In this document: positions 29,450 through 37,065 of the stretch, in pieces
Layout: the number at the start of each line of letters is the position of its first letter
How positions within the stretch are numbered: the first letter of the stretch is position 1
Assembly (NCBI GenBank): GCA_964474655.1
Contig: CAYYTU010000010.1
Coordinates: 1 to 64,000, forward strand
Origin: CAYYTU01 sp964474655
Lineage (GTDB): Bacteria > Chloroflexota > Anaerolineae > B4-G1
Direction: 5' to 3'
DNA length: 64,000 bases
Translations under genes and position numbers: made by a program
Notes under the pieces: model-generated
The model's input: only the letters and a program-made list of their open reading frames with translations
Told to the model about the DNA's origin: nothing
The model's database searches: none

Positions 29450-30784
29450 ATGACATCAGAAACCGAAAGTAGCCAAGCCTTACGCCAACAGATCGCCGAT
29501 CTGGTCGCCGAGTATTACCGCCAGGCCCACGCCGAACGCGCGTTCGTGCCAGGCGAGACGCGCGTCCACTACGCCGGCCGGGTCTACGACGAGGAGGAGC
29601 TCCAGGCCGCGACCGAGGCGGTGCTCGATTTCTGGCTCACCGCCGGGCCGCGCACCGAGGCGTTCGAGGAGGCGCTGGCCGACTTCCTCGGCTTGCGTCA
29701 CGGGCTGGTGACCAACTCCGGCTCCTCGGCCAACCTGCTCGCCGTCGCCACGCTGCGCTCGCACCGGTTGGAGCGCCCGCTGGAACCCGGCGACGAGATG
29801 ATCACGCCGGCGATGGGGTTCTCCACCACCGTGGCGCCCATCGTGCAGAACCAGCTGGTGCCCGTCTTCGTCGATTGCGAGCTAGGGACCTACAACCTGG
29901 ACCCGACGCAGCTGGAGGCGGCGCTATCGGACCGCACCCGCGCGATCTTCTTTGCGCACACGCTGGGCAACCCGGTCGAGATGGAACCGGTGATGGCCTT
30001 CGCCCGCGAGCACGACCTCTACGTGATTGAGGACACGTGCGACGCCCTGGGCAGCACGTACGACGGTCGGATGGTCGGCACCTTCGGCGATCTGGGGACG
30101 ATCAGCTTCTACCCCGCGCACCACATCACCACCGGCGAGGGCGGGGCCGTGGTCACTGACAGCGGGCGGATGGCCCGCATCGCCACCAGCCTGCGCGACT
30201 GGGGCCGCGATTGCCGCTGCACCCACGACAGCCCCCCGGAGGGCGAATGCGGACAGCGGTTCGAGTGGGAGATCCCGGGACTCGACGAGCCCTACGACCA
30301 CCGCTACCTCTTCGTCGAGATCGGCTACAACCTGAAGATGACGGACGTCCAGGCCGCCATCGGCCTATCGCAGATCAAGAAGCTGCCGGACTTCATCGCC
30401 GCCCGCAAGCGGAACTTCAAGCGGCTGTACGAAGGGCTGAAACCCCACAAGGACTTCTTCTACCTGCCGGCCTGGAGCGAGCGGGCCGATCCCGCCTGGT
30501 TCGCCTTCCCCATCACCATCCGGGACGACGCGCCTTTTGGCCGCCGGGAGCTGCTCGAATTCCTGGAGGAGCGTAACATCGAGACGCGCCTGATGTTCGC
30601 CGGCAACATCACCCAACACCCAGGTTATCGGAACATCGCGTACCGCAGCGTGGGCGCCTTGCCAAACTCTGATACCGTGATGCGCTCATCATTCTTCATC
30701 GGCGTCTACCCAGGCCTGGACGACGCGCAGCTGGCCTACGTGCTCGAAGCGTTCGCCGACTTCTTCCGCTCGCTAGCTCGCTGA
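29450..30784 (+). CDS. rfbH: CDP-4-keto-6-deoxy-D-glucose-3-dehydrase (E1)
   Basis: A PMP- and iron-sulfur-dependent dehydratase that removes the C3 hydroxyl in 3,6-dideoxyhexose synthesis. It has the aspartate-aminotransferase-like sugar-aminotransferase fold, but the PLP lysine is replaced: SFYPAHHITTGEGG places H224 where the lysine would be, the mark of true E1. Cysteines in DCRC and GEC (around 251-262) fit the 2Fe-2S site. Length (444 aa) is standard. The reductase partner E3 (AscD/RfbI type) is not in the window. The last codons lie in an 8-bp tandem repeat that continues to the next start. Confidence 0.95.
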   Translation: MTSETESSQALRQQIADLVAEYYRQAHAERAFVPGETRVHYAGRVYDEEELQAATEAVLDFWLTAGPRTEAFEEALADFLGLRHGLVTNSGSSANLLAVATLRSHRLERPLEPGDEMITPAMGFSTTVAPIVQNQLVPVFVDCELGTYNLDPTQLEAALSDRTRAIFFAHTLGNPVEMEPVMAFAREHDLYVIEDTCDALGSTYDGRMVGTFGDLGTISFYPAHHITTGEGGAVVTDSGRMARIATSLRDWGRDCRCTHDSPPEGECGQRFEWEIPGLDEPYDHRYLFVEIGYNLKMTDVQAAIGLSQIKKLPDFIAARKRNFKRLYEGLKPHKDFFYLPAWSERADPAWFAFPITIRDDAPFGRRELLEFLEERNIETRLMFAGNITQHPGYRNIAYRSVGALPNSDTVMRSSFFIGVYPGLDDAQLAYVLEAFADFFRSLAR

Positions 30785-30808
30785 CTCGCTGACTCGCTCA
30801 TTCGCTAT
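30769..30808 (+). repeat. Five 8-bp tandem repeats across the rfbH stop and next start
   Basis: Units: CTCGCTAG, CTCGCTGA, CTCGCTGA, CTCGCTCA, TTCGCTAT. Unit 2 contains the rfbH stop codon, and unit 5 ends with the first two bases of the next ATG. Copy-number change would alter the rfbH C-terminus and the intergenic spacing. Confidence 0.8.
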
Positions 30809-31529
30809 GAAACTATCGGTCATCATCTGCGTCTACAACGAACGCGAGACGATCCTGACCGTGCTGGATCGCGTCCAGGCCGCGGAGCTGGGGCCCGACT
30901 GGGAGCGGGAGATCATCATCGTGGATAACTGCTCCACCGACGGTACCCGGGAACTGCTGCAGGATCTGGAGCTGCCCAACGGCAAGGTGATCTTCCACCC
31001 GCGCAATCTGGGGAAAGGCAGCTCGGTGCGCACGGCCATCAAACACTGCACCGGCGACTACGCCATCATCCAGGATGCCGATCTGGAGTACGACCCGGCC
31101 GAGTACCACCGCTTCCTGGAGCGGATCACCAACGAGCATCCCGCCGCCATCTACGGCTCTCGCACGTTGGGCGGACAGGCCGTCTACGAGTACGCGGCGA
31201 ACTACCTGGGCGTGCGGTTCCTGACCTGGCTGACCAACACGCTCTACGGGGCCTCCTTGACAGACGTAGCGACCGGGTCTAAGATGATACGGGTCGATGT
31301 CTTGAAGTCGCTCAATTTGACGGGCACGGGGTTCGACCTCGATTTCGAGCTGACGGACAAGATCCTGCGGGCCGGGCACGAGATCGTAGAAGTTCCCGTC
31401 ACCTACCGGCCACGCACAGTCGCCGAGGGGAAGAAGATCCGCGCCTGGGACGGGCTCTGGGCGCTGAAGGTGATCATCCGCGATCGGTTCTTGCCGATGG
31501 GTCGCATTGTACGGAGGAGAGACGTATGA
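30807..31529 (+). CDS. Family 2 glycosyltransferase (polyprenyl-phosphate hexose synthase-like)
   Basis: A GT-A fold enzyme that probably moves a sugar from a nucleotide donor to polyprenyl phosphate at the inner membrane face. LSVIICVYNERETI and IIIVDNCSTDGT are the nucleotide-binding start; IIQDADLEYDP contains the metal-binding DAD, and YGSRTLGG and ATGSKMIRVDV follow as in Dpm1-like enzymes. No membrane segment is present, so it is the soluble Dpm1 type (240 aa). It is last but one in the CDP-sugar operon and overlaps the kinase gene by 4 bp. It may transfer the operon's sugar, but that is inference. Confidence 0.87.
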   Translation: MKLSVIICVYNERETILTVLDRVQAAELGPDWEREIIIVDNCSTDGTRELLQDLELPNGKVIFHPRNLGKGSSVRTAIKHCTGDYAIIQDADLEYDPAEYHRFLERITNEHPAAIYGSRTLGGQAVYEYAANYLGVRFLTWLTNTLYGASLTDVATGSKMIRVDVLKSLNLTGTGFDLDFELTDKILRAGHEIVEVPVTYRPRTVAEGKKIRAWDGLWALKVIIRDRFLPMGRIVRRRDV

Positions 31530-32494
31530 ATATCGTCGTGACCGGCTCGATCTCTTACGACTATCTGATGCGTTTCCCGGGCCGCTTCGCCGAGCACATC
31601 ATACCGGAGCAGCTCCACCGCCTATCCGTCAGCTTCCTGGTGGACGATATGCGTCGCCAGCACGGCGGATGCGCGGCCAACATCGCCTACAACCTGGCAC
31701 TGCTGGGCGAGCGCCCGCGGCTGATGGGCACTGTAGGGCAGGACTTCGGCGAATACCGCCAGTGGCTCGAACAGCACGGCGTGGATACCAGCCTCGTGCG
31801 CCAGGAATCGGATCTATTCACAGCCTCGTTCTTCGTCAGCACCGATCAAGATGGCAACCAGATCGCCAGCTTCTACACCGGCGCGATGGCCCGCGCCCGC
31901 GAACTTTCACTCCACGAGATGGAATACGACCAGATCGACCTGGTGATCATCTCGCCCAACGATCCCCAGGCGATGGTCAAGTACGCCGAGGAATGTCAGG
32001 CGCTGGGCATCCCCTACCTCTACGATCCCAGCCAGCAGATCGTGCGGCTTTCCGGCGTGGAGCTGGAAAAAGGGCTGGAAGGGAGCGCCATCCTGGTGGT
32101 CAACGAGTACGAGTTCGAGATGCTGCAGGAGAAGACAGGCCTCACGGCAAAAGAGCTCCAGACAACGCCCAGCCGCGCTTGCGTCGTCACCCACGGCGTC
32201 GCCGGCTCCCGCATCTGGACCAAGCAGGGTATCCACGATATTCCGCCGGTCACCCCACGAGAGACCGATGACCCGACCGGCGTCGGCGACGCTTTCCGAG
32301 CCGGTCTGGTCAAGGGCCTGGCCCTAGAGCTGCCCTGGCCCCTGGCCGGGCGGGTCGGCAGCCTGGCCGCGACCTACACGCTGGAGCAGCCCGGCCCGCA
32401 GAGCCACGACTACGCCCCGGACGCTTTCATCGCCCGCTTCCGCCGACACTTTGAGGACGGCGGTCACCTCGATTCCCTGCTCCGCGACGGATAG
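31526..32494 (+). CDS. PfkB-family sugar/nucleoside kinase
   Basis: A ribokinase-fold kinase. The N-terminal signature is GGCAANIAYNLALLG (47-61) and the C-terminal one DDPTGVGDAFRAG, with catalytic D255. The family covers ribokinase, adenosine kinase and fructokinases; the compact 322-aa form with MNIVVTGSISYDY at the start is closest to the adenosine-kinase-like group of Chloroflexi and cyanobacteria. The ATG overlaps the GT2 stop (ATGA). In an operon that also has mtnA it could feed or recycle a ribose or nucleoside derivative, which is inference. Substrate not assigned. Confidence 0.87.
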   Translation: MNIVVTGSISYDYLMRFPGRFAEHIIPEQLHRLSVSFLVDDMRRQHGGCAANIAYNLALLGERPRLMGTVGQDFGEYRQWLEQHGVDTSLVRQESDLFTASFFVSTDQDGNQIASFYTGAMARARELSLHEMEYDQIDLVIISPNDPQAMVKYAEECQALGIPYLYDPSQQIVRLSGVELEKGLEGSAILVVNEYEFEMLQEKTGLTAKELQTTPSRACVVTHGVAGSRIWTKQGIHDIPPVTPRETDDPTGVGDAFRAGLVKGLALELPWPLAGRVGSLAATYTLEQPGPQSHDYAPDAFIARFRRHFEDGGHLDSLLRDG

Positions 32495-32771
32495 CAAGTC
32501 CAACAACCCCAAGCGGCATAGAAACCGGCCCCGCTTTCGCGGCTATACAGTCGACGTATCAGTTTAGTCTCGTGAGCAAACTGCTCTCAGCCCTCGTCCC
32601 GAAGGCGGCCCAGGTGAGAAAATATCATCGTGGAAACAATTTTCTGCCCCAAGGCACCCCCGAGACGGTGGCTTGGAGCTCTTGCTCAAAAGACTGAAAG
32701 GTTACCAGTCAACTTTCCACGCCAGGGAGGTCGTCTAATGTCCCGCTACGACCGCTTACCTGCACGGGGGG
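32495..32771. other. Spacer with one possible micro-ORF
   Basis: There is no family-recognisable gene. A 19-codon ORF (32738-32797) starts 7 bp after GGGAGG and reads MSRYDRLPARG... to a stop that overlaps the lpdA promoter. It could be a leader peptide or a gene remnant; support is weak. Confidence 0.3.
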
Positions 32772-32800
32772 TTGAATTTATTCCAATAACAGGCTAAAAT
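32772..32800 (+). promoter_or_regulatory. Promoter of lpdA
   Basis: TTGAAT (32772-32777), 17-bp spacer, TAAAAT (32795-32800); start near 32807 and a 100-nt leader. Confidence 0.6.
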
Positions 32801-32820
32801 ACGTTAGCTTTATGAACGAT

Positions 32821-32870
32821 CGCGACGCGCCTGGCACAATGTGCTGCAGCTCTTCGTCAGGCGCATCGCG
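32821..32870 (+). promoter_or_regulatory. Long stem-loop in the lpdA leader
   Basis: CGCGACGCGCCTG pairs with CAGGCGCATCGCG (12 of 13 positions) around a 24-nt loop. It lies shortly after the predicted start point and 38 bp before the lpdA start codon. No U-run follows, so a translational or stability role is more likely than termination. Confidence 0.4.
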
Positions 32871-32908
32871 CTTTGCTGTTGAGTATTGAACCGTAAAGGA
32901 GCTAACCA

Positions 32909-34315
32909 ATGACCGAAGAAACTACCTCATACGACGTGACCGTCATCGGCGCCGGCCCCGGCGGCTACGTGGCCGCCATCCGGGCCGCTCAACTGGGCTT
33001 CCAGGTCGCCGTGGTGGAGAAAGAACACCTGGGCGGCGTCTGCATCAACTGGGGCTGCATCCCCACCAAAGCGCTGCTGCGCAACGCGGAAGTGATCGCG
33101 CTGCTGGACGAGGGGCGCGAGTTCGGCTTCTCCGTGGAGAACGTGAAGGTCGACTTCGGAGCGGCGGTCAAGCGCAGCCGCAAGGTCGTCAAGCGGCTGT
33201 CGAAGGGCATTGAGCTGCTGATGCGCCGCAACAACATCGACGTGATCGACGGGCGTGGGAAGCTGCTCGCCCCGGACACCGTCGAGGTGACACTGGACGG
33301 CGGCGACACCCAGACGCTAACCACCGACCACGTGATCATCGCCACCGGCGCTCAGGCCCGCACCATCCCGGGCATCACGCCCGACGGCGAACGCGTGATG
33401 ACCTATCGCCAGGCCATCGTGCTGGATGAGATGCCAGAATCGGTGGTCGTGGTCGGGGCCGGGCCGATCGGGATGGAGTTCGCGCACGTCTGGAGCACCT
33501 ACGGCGCCGACGTCACCGTGGTCGAGATGCTGCCGAACGTCCTGCCGCTGGAGGACGAGGAAGTCAGCCAGCGCGTGGCGGTCAACTTCAAGCGCCGTAA
33601 GGTCAACCTGTTGACGTCAACCCGGGTTCAGGCGATTGACACCACCGCCGATGGCGTGCAAGTCACCGTGGCGGACGAGGACCGCGAAGAAGAGATACTG
33701 GAGGCCGAGCGGGCCCTGATCGCCATCGGCGTCCAGCCCAATAGCGAGAACCTGGGGCTGGAGGAGATCGGCGTGGAGACGGAGCGCGGCAACGTGGTCG
33801 TCGACAAGATGATGCGCACCACCGTCGACGGCGTCTACGCCATCGGCGACGTGACCGGGAAGATGGCGCTAGCGCACGTGGCGTCGGCCCAGGGCATCAT
33901 CGCCGCGGAGGCCATCGCCGACGAGGACCCTCAGCCGCTGGACTACGACGCCATCCCCCGCTGCACCTACTGCCATCCGCAGGTGGCCAGCTTCGGCCTC
34001 ACCGAGGAACAGGCCGTCGAACAGGGATATGAGGTAGCGGCCGGCAAGTTCCCCTTCCGGCCCAACGGCAAGGCGCTGGCGCTGGGCGAGCGCGAGGGTT
34101 TCGCCAAGATCGTGGGCGACGCGGAGACGGAGCAGATCCTGGGCGCGCATCTGGTCGGCCCAGAGGTGACGGAGCTGTTGCCCGAGCTGGTGCTGGCCCG
34201 CACCTGGGACCTGACGCCGGAGGAGATCGCCCGCACCGTGCACGCTCACCCCACCCTGAGCGAGGTGCTGATGGAGGCCGCGCACGGCGTCTTTGGAAAG
34301 GCGATTCATATTTGA
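32909..34315 (+). CDS. lpdA: Dihydrolipoyl dehydrogenase (E3)
   Basis: A FAD enzyme that reoxidises dihydrolipoamide of 2-oxoacid dehydrogenases or the glycine cleavage system. The redox disulfide is C45/C50 in GVCINWGCIPTKALL, the FAD motif GAGPGGY is at 14-20, the NAD motif VVGAGPIGMEFA lies near residue 180, and the C-terminal HAHPTLSE contains the catalytic His-Glu pair. Length (468 aa) is normal. No E1 or E2 genes are in the window; the neighbour after next is lipA, so the block supplies lipoyl chemistry rather than a full complex. The stop overlaps the next ATG by one base (TGATG). Confidence 0.95.
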   Translation: MTEETTSYDVTVIGAGPGGYVAAIRAAQLGFQVAVVEKEHLGGVCINWGCIPTKALLRNAEVIALLDEGREFGFSVENVKVDFGAAVKRSRKVVKRLSKGIELLMRRNNIDVIDGRGKLLAPDTVEVTLDGGDTQTLTTDHVIIATGAQARTIPGITPDGERVMTYRQAIVLDEMPESVVVVGAGPIGMEFAHVWSTYGADVTVVEMLPNVLPLEDEEVSQRVAVNFKRRKVNLLTSTRVQAIDTTADGVQVTVADEDREEEILEAERALIAIGVQPNSENLGLEEIGVETERGNVVVDKMMRTTVDGVYAIGDVTGKMALAHVASAQGIIAAEAIADEDPQPLDYDAIPRCTYCHPQVASFGLTEEQAVEQGYEVAAGKFPFRPNGKALALGEREGFAKIVGDAETEQILGAHLVGPEVTELLPELVLARTWDLTPEEIARTVHAHPTLSEVLMEAAHGVFGKAIHI

Positions 34316-35112
34316 TGGTGCCGGGAGACTACCACGTTCACACCAGCTTCTCCTGCGACAGCGAGGGGGCGATGGGCGCAGCCTGCGAGGCGGCCATCGC
34401 CCGCGGCTTACAGGAGATCGCCTTCACCGACCATCTCGATTTCGCTCCCAATGAATCGCGAGGCTACTTTCGACGCGAGGCCTACCTGGACTCCATCGTG
34501 CGCTGCCGCGAGCACTACGGCGATCGCCTGACGATCCGGGCCGGCGTGGAGGTCGGCGAGCCGCATCTCTTCGCCAAGGAAGCAGCCGCGATGATCGACA
34601 AGGCGCCATTCGACATTGTAATCGGATCGGCCCATTACGGCGATGGGATGGAAGCGGCGTGGAAACCGACCTACTTCGAGCAACCGCTGCACGAGGCCTA
34701 CGAGGCCTACTTCCGGCAGGTGGTGGCCCTGGCCGCCGAGGGCGCCTTCGACGTGCTGGGCCACATCGACCTGGTCAAGCGCGACGCGCGAAAGTTCGAC
34801 AAGCCCTACGACGGGCCGGGGCCGTATGCGGATATGATCCGCGCCGCGCTGCGCTCGCTGGTCGAACGGGGCAAAGGGCTGGAGCTCAACACCTCACCGC
34901 TGCGCCGCGGGCAGCCGGCCCCGTGCCCCTCAATGGAGATTCTACGCTGGTACCGCGAGCTGGGCGGCGAGATTCTCACCATCGGTTCCGACGCACACAC
35001 CACGGACGCCGTGGGCGCCGACTTCGACGTGGCGCTGGAAATGGCAAGAGCCGCCGGGTTCGACCGCCTGGCGTCCTTTGAGAACAGACGTCTAGATTGG
35101 ATAAGGATTTGA
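34315..35112 (+). CDS. PHP-domain phosphatase (histidinol-phosphatase type)
   Basis: A metal-dependent phosphoesterase of the PHP superfamily. DYHVHTSFSCDS (first metal motif), FTDHLDF, GVEVGE, GSAHYGD, LGHIDLVKR and GSDAHT are the ordered PHP motifs, typical of HisK-type histidinol-phosphate phosphatases. 265 aa from ATG at 34315, which overlaps the lpdA stop; a TTG three bases earlier is less likely. No other histidine gene is near, so the true substrate may be another phosphate ester. It is translationally coupled to lpdA and followed directly by lipA. Confidence 0.87.
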   Translation: MVPGDYHVHTSFSCDSEGAMGAACEAAIARGLQEIAFTDHLDFAPNESRGYFRREAYLDSIVRCREHYGDRLTIRAGVEVGEPHLFAKEAAAMIDKAPFDIVIGSAHYGDGMEAAWKPTYFEQPLHEAYEAYFRQVVALAAEGAFDVLGHIDLVKRDARKFDKPYDGPGPYADMIRAALRSLVERGKGLELNTSPLRRGQPAPCPSMEILRWYRELGGEILTIGSDAHTTDAVGADFDVALEMARAAGFDRLASFENRRLDWIRI

Positions 35113-35114
35113 CA

Positions 35115-36023
35115 ATGAGCAATAAGCAGCAGGTAAAAGAAGTGAAGAGTAACCGGCCCCGGCGACGTCCGCCCTGGATTCGGGTGCGAGCGCCGGAGAG
35201 CGAATCGTACCACTGGCTCAAGCGCCTGATGCGCTCCAAGACCCTGCACACGGTCTGCGAGGAGGCCCACTGCCCGAACATCGGCGAGTGCTGGGGCCAC
35301 CGCACGGCCACGTTCCTGGTGCTGGGCGATACTTGTACCCGCAACTGCCACTTCTGCGACGTCAAGACCGGCAAGCCCGGCCCGTTGGACCCCGACGAGC
35401 CGGAGCACGTGGCCCAGGCCGTGCAGGCGATGGACCTCAAGCACGCCGTCATCACGTCCGTCGACCGCGATGACTTACCGGACGGCGGGGCTTCCGTCTT
35501 CGCCGCCATCATCCGCCGCATACGCGAGCTCCAGCCGGGATGCACGGTGGAGGTGCTGATCCCGGACTTCCGCGGCGAGGTCGAGCCGCTGAAGACGGTG
35601 ATGGACGCCCGCCCGGAGATCCTCAATCATAACGTGGAAACAGCACCACGCCTCTTCAAAACCATCCAGCCTCAGTGCCGCTACGATTGGTCGCTGGACG
35701 TGCTGCGAAACGCCAAGCAGATCTGGCCTGAGGCGGTCACCAAGAGCGGCATAATGGTCGGCCTGGGCGAGACGGTCGACGAGGTGCTGGAGGTGATGCG
35801 CGACCTGCGCGAGGTAGACGTGGACATCCTCACCGTGGGGCAGTATTTGCAGCCCTCGCGGGAGCACGCGCCCATTGAGCGCTACTATGAACCCGAGGAG
35901 TTCGAGATGTTCGAGGAGCGCGGCTATGAGATGGGCTTCCGCTGGGTGGAAAGCGCGCCTTTGGTGCGGAGCTCCTACAACGCCGAGGCCCAGGCACGCG
36001 AATTGTGGCAGGACAAGGAATGA
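35115..36023 (+). CDS. lipA: Lipoyl synthase
   Basis: A radical-SAM enzyme that inserts two sulfurs into octanoyl groups on lipoyl domains. The auxiliary cluster is C48-X4-C53-X5-C59 (CEEAHCPNIGEC) and the radical-SAM cluster is C74-X3-C78-X2-C81 (CTRNCHFC); the C-terminal RSSYNAE provides the serine ligand. 302 aa from ATG at 35115, after TAAGGA; a frame start at 35097 lies in the previous gene. No lipB or lplA gene is in the window. It is co-transcribed with lpdA and the PHP gene. Confidence 0.96.
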   Translation: MSNKQQVKEVKSNRPRRRPPWIRVRAPESESYHWLKRLMRSKTLHTVCEEAHCPNIGECWGHRTATFLVLGDTCTRNCHFCDVKTGKPGPLDPDEPEHVAQAVQAMDLKHAVITSVDRDDLPDGGASVFAAIIRRIRELQPGCTVEVLIPDFRGEVEPLKTVMDARPEILNHNVETAPRLFKTIQPQCRYDWSLDVLRNAKQIWPEAVTKSGIMVGLGETVDEVLEVMRDLREVDVDILTVGQYLQPSREHAPIERYYEPEEFEMFEERGYEMGFRWVESAPLVRSSYNAEAQARELWQDKE

Positions 36024-36106
36024 AGGCACTTTGGGATTTGGCGTGATTGATAGCTTGAGATTGCTCAACGGGGGCGGCCCCCTCGCGCCTGGCCCAGCTA
36101 TGGAGT

Positions 36107-36130
36107 GCGGGGTACAAACCCGTTCCGAGC
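36107..36130 (+). repeat. 24-bp hairpin-like repeat R5 (second copy at 1331-1354)
   Basis: GCGGGGTACAAACCCG plus CGAGC, 22 of 24 identical to the copy at 1331. Both are followed by CACGC.AAGCCCCA.AGAACT, with about 45 extra bases in the copy at 1331. It lies in the lipA-phoU gap. Confidence 0.6.
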
Positions 36131-36176
36131 ACCACGCAAAGCCCCAGAGAACTGGAATGATAAAACGGGAGATAGA

Positions 36177-36872
36177 ATGATCCGAGAGACATTTGATCAG
36201 GAGCTACAACGCCTTCAAGACGAGGTGATGGTGCTGGGCAGTATGGTCGAGCAAGCCCTCGTCGAATCCGTGGAGAGTCTGAAAGAGCGCGATCGGGAAG
36301 AATCTCAGCGTCTAGTCGATCAAGACCGGGAGTTGAACAAAAAGCGCTACGAACTTGAGGCTGAGGCGTTGACCCTCATCGCGACCCAGCAGCCGATGGC
36401 CCGCGATCTGCGCACCATCGCCGCCGTGCTGAGCCTGGCATCCGAGCTGGAGCGCATCGGCGATTACGCCAAAGGCATCGCCCGCATCAATCTGATGATG
36501 GAGAACGAGGAGCTGCTCAAGCCGCTGATCGACGTGCCCCGGATGGCGCTGAAGACCAGCGATATGCTCCACAAGGCCCTGGAAGCTTTCATCCAACAAG
36601 ACGTCGATCTCGCCCGTTCGATCCCCCCGATGGACGACGAAATCGACGGACTCTACAACCAGGTCTACCGCGAGCTGCTCACCTACATCATCTCCGATCC
36701 CCGCACCATCGATCAGGCCACTTATCTGTTATGGGTGGCCCACAACCTGGAGCGCGCCGCCGATCGGGTGATCAACATCTGCGAGCGGGTCATCTTCACC
36801 GCCACCGGGGAGATGGTGGAATTCAAAGAGGGCAAGGAAAAGAAACAAGCAGGTATAGAGAGCATTAACTGA
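36177..36872 (+). CDS. phoU: PhoU-family phosphate signalling protein
   Basis: PhoU links the Pst phosphate transporter to PhoR and dampens phosphate starvation signalling. It is two three-helix bundles with the metal-binding pattern repeated: ASELERIGDYAKGIA near residue 85 and AHNLERAADRVINI near 190. 231 aa from ATG at 36177 after GGGAGATAG; a longer frame from 36105 runs through repeat sequence and is rejected. No pst or phoR genes are adjacent, so it is an orphan PhoU in this window. The C-terminus is Lys-rich. Confidence 0.92.
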   Translation: MIRETFDQELQRLQDEVMVLGSMVEQALVESVESLKERDREESQRLVDQDRELNKKRYELEAEALTLIATQQPMARDLRTIAAVLSLASELERIGDYAKGIARINLMMENEELLKPLIDVPRMALKTSDMLHKALEAFIQQDVDLARSIPPMDDEIDGLYNQVYRELLTYIISDPRTIDQATYLLWVAHNLERAADRVINICERVIFTATGEMVEFKEGKEKKQAGIESIN

Positions 36873-36908
36873 GACTCTCTCGCTCTCCATCCTGGTAGAG
36901 ACCTGGGG

Positions 36909-37061
36909 TTTCGAAGCGAATCGCCTGCGAAAGTGCCTTCACTGCTACAGAGTGGGCTCAGATACGAAGAAGGCAAACGAAGCTGGGATTGATACGGTCG
37001 GTAGACGCGCCTGTAGGCACTCTAATGCGTCTAGGGTGCTTTGGAACTGCTTCGTTTGCCC
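36909..37061 (-). repeat. Interspersed repeat R1, copy e
   Basis: A full copy in inverted orientation: TTTCGAAGCGAATCGCC... to ...GGAACTGCTTCGTTTGCCC. It ends 4 bp before the stop codon of the converging glycosidase-like gene and fills most of the phoU-glycosidase gap. Confidence 0.85.
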
Positions 37062-37065
37062 GACC

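Noticed and set aside
30769..30808. Possible CRISPR-like array
   Set aside because: Units are 8 bp and contiguous with no spacers; no cas genes are present anywhere in the window.
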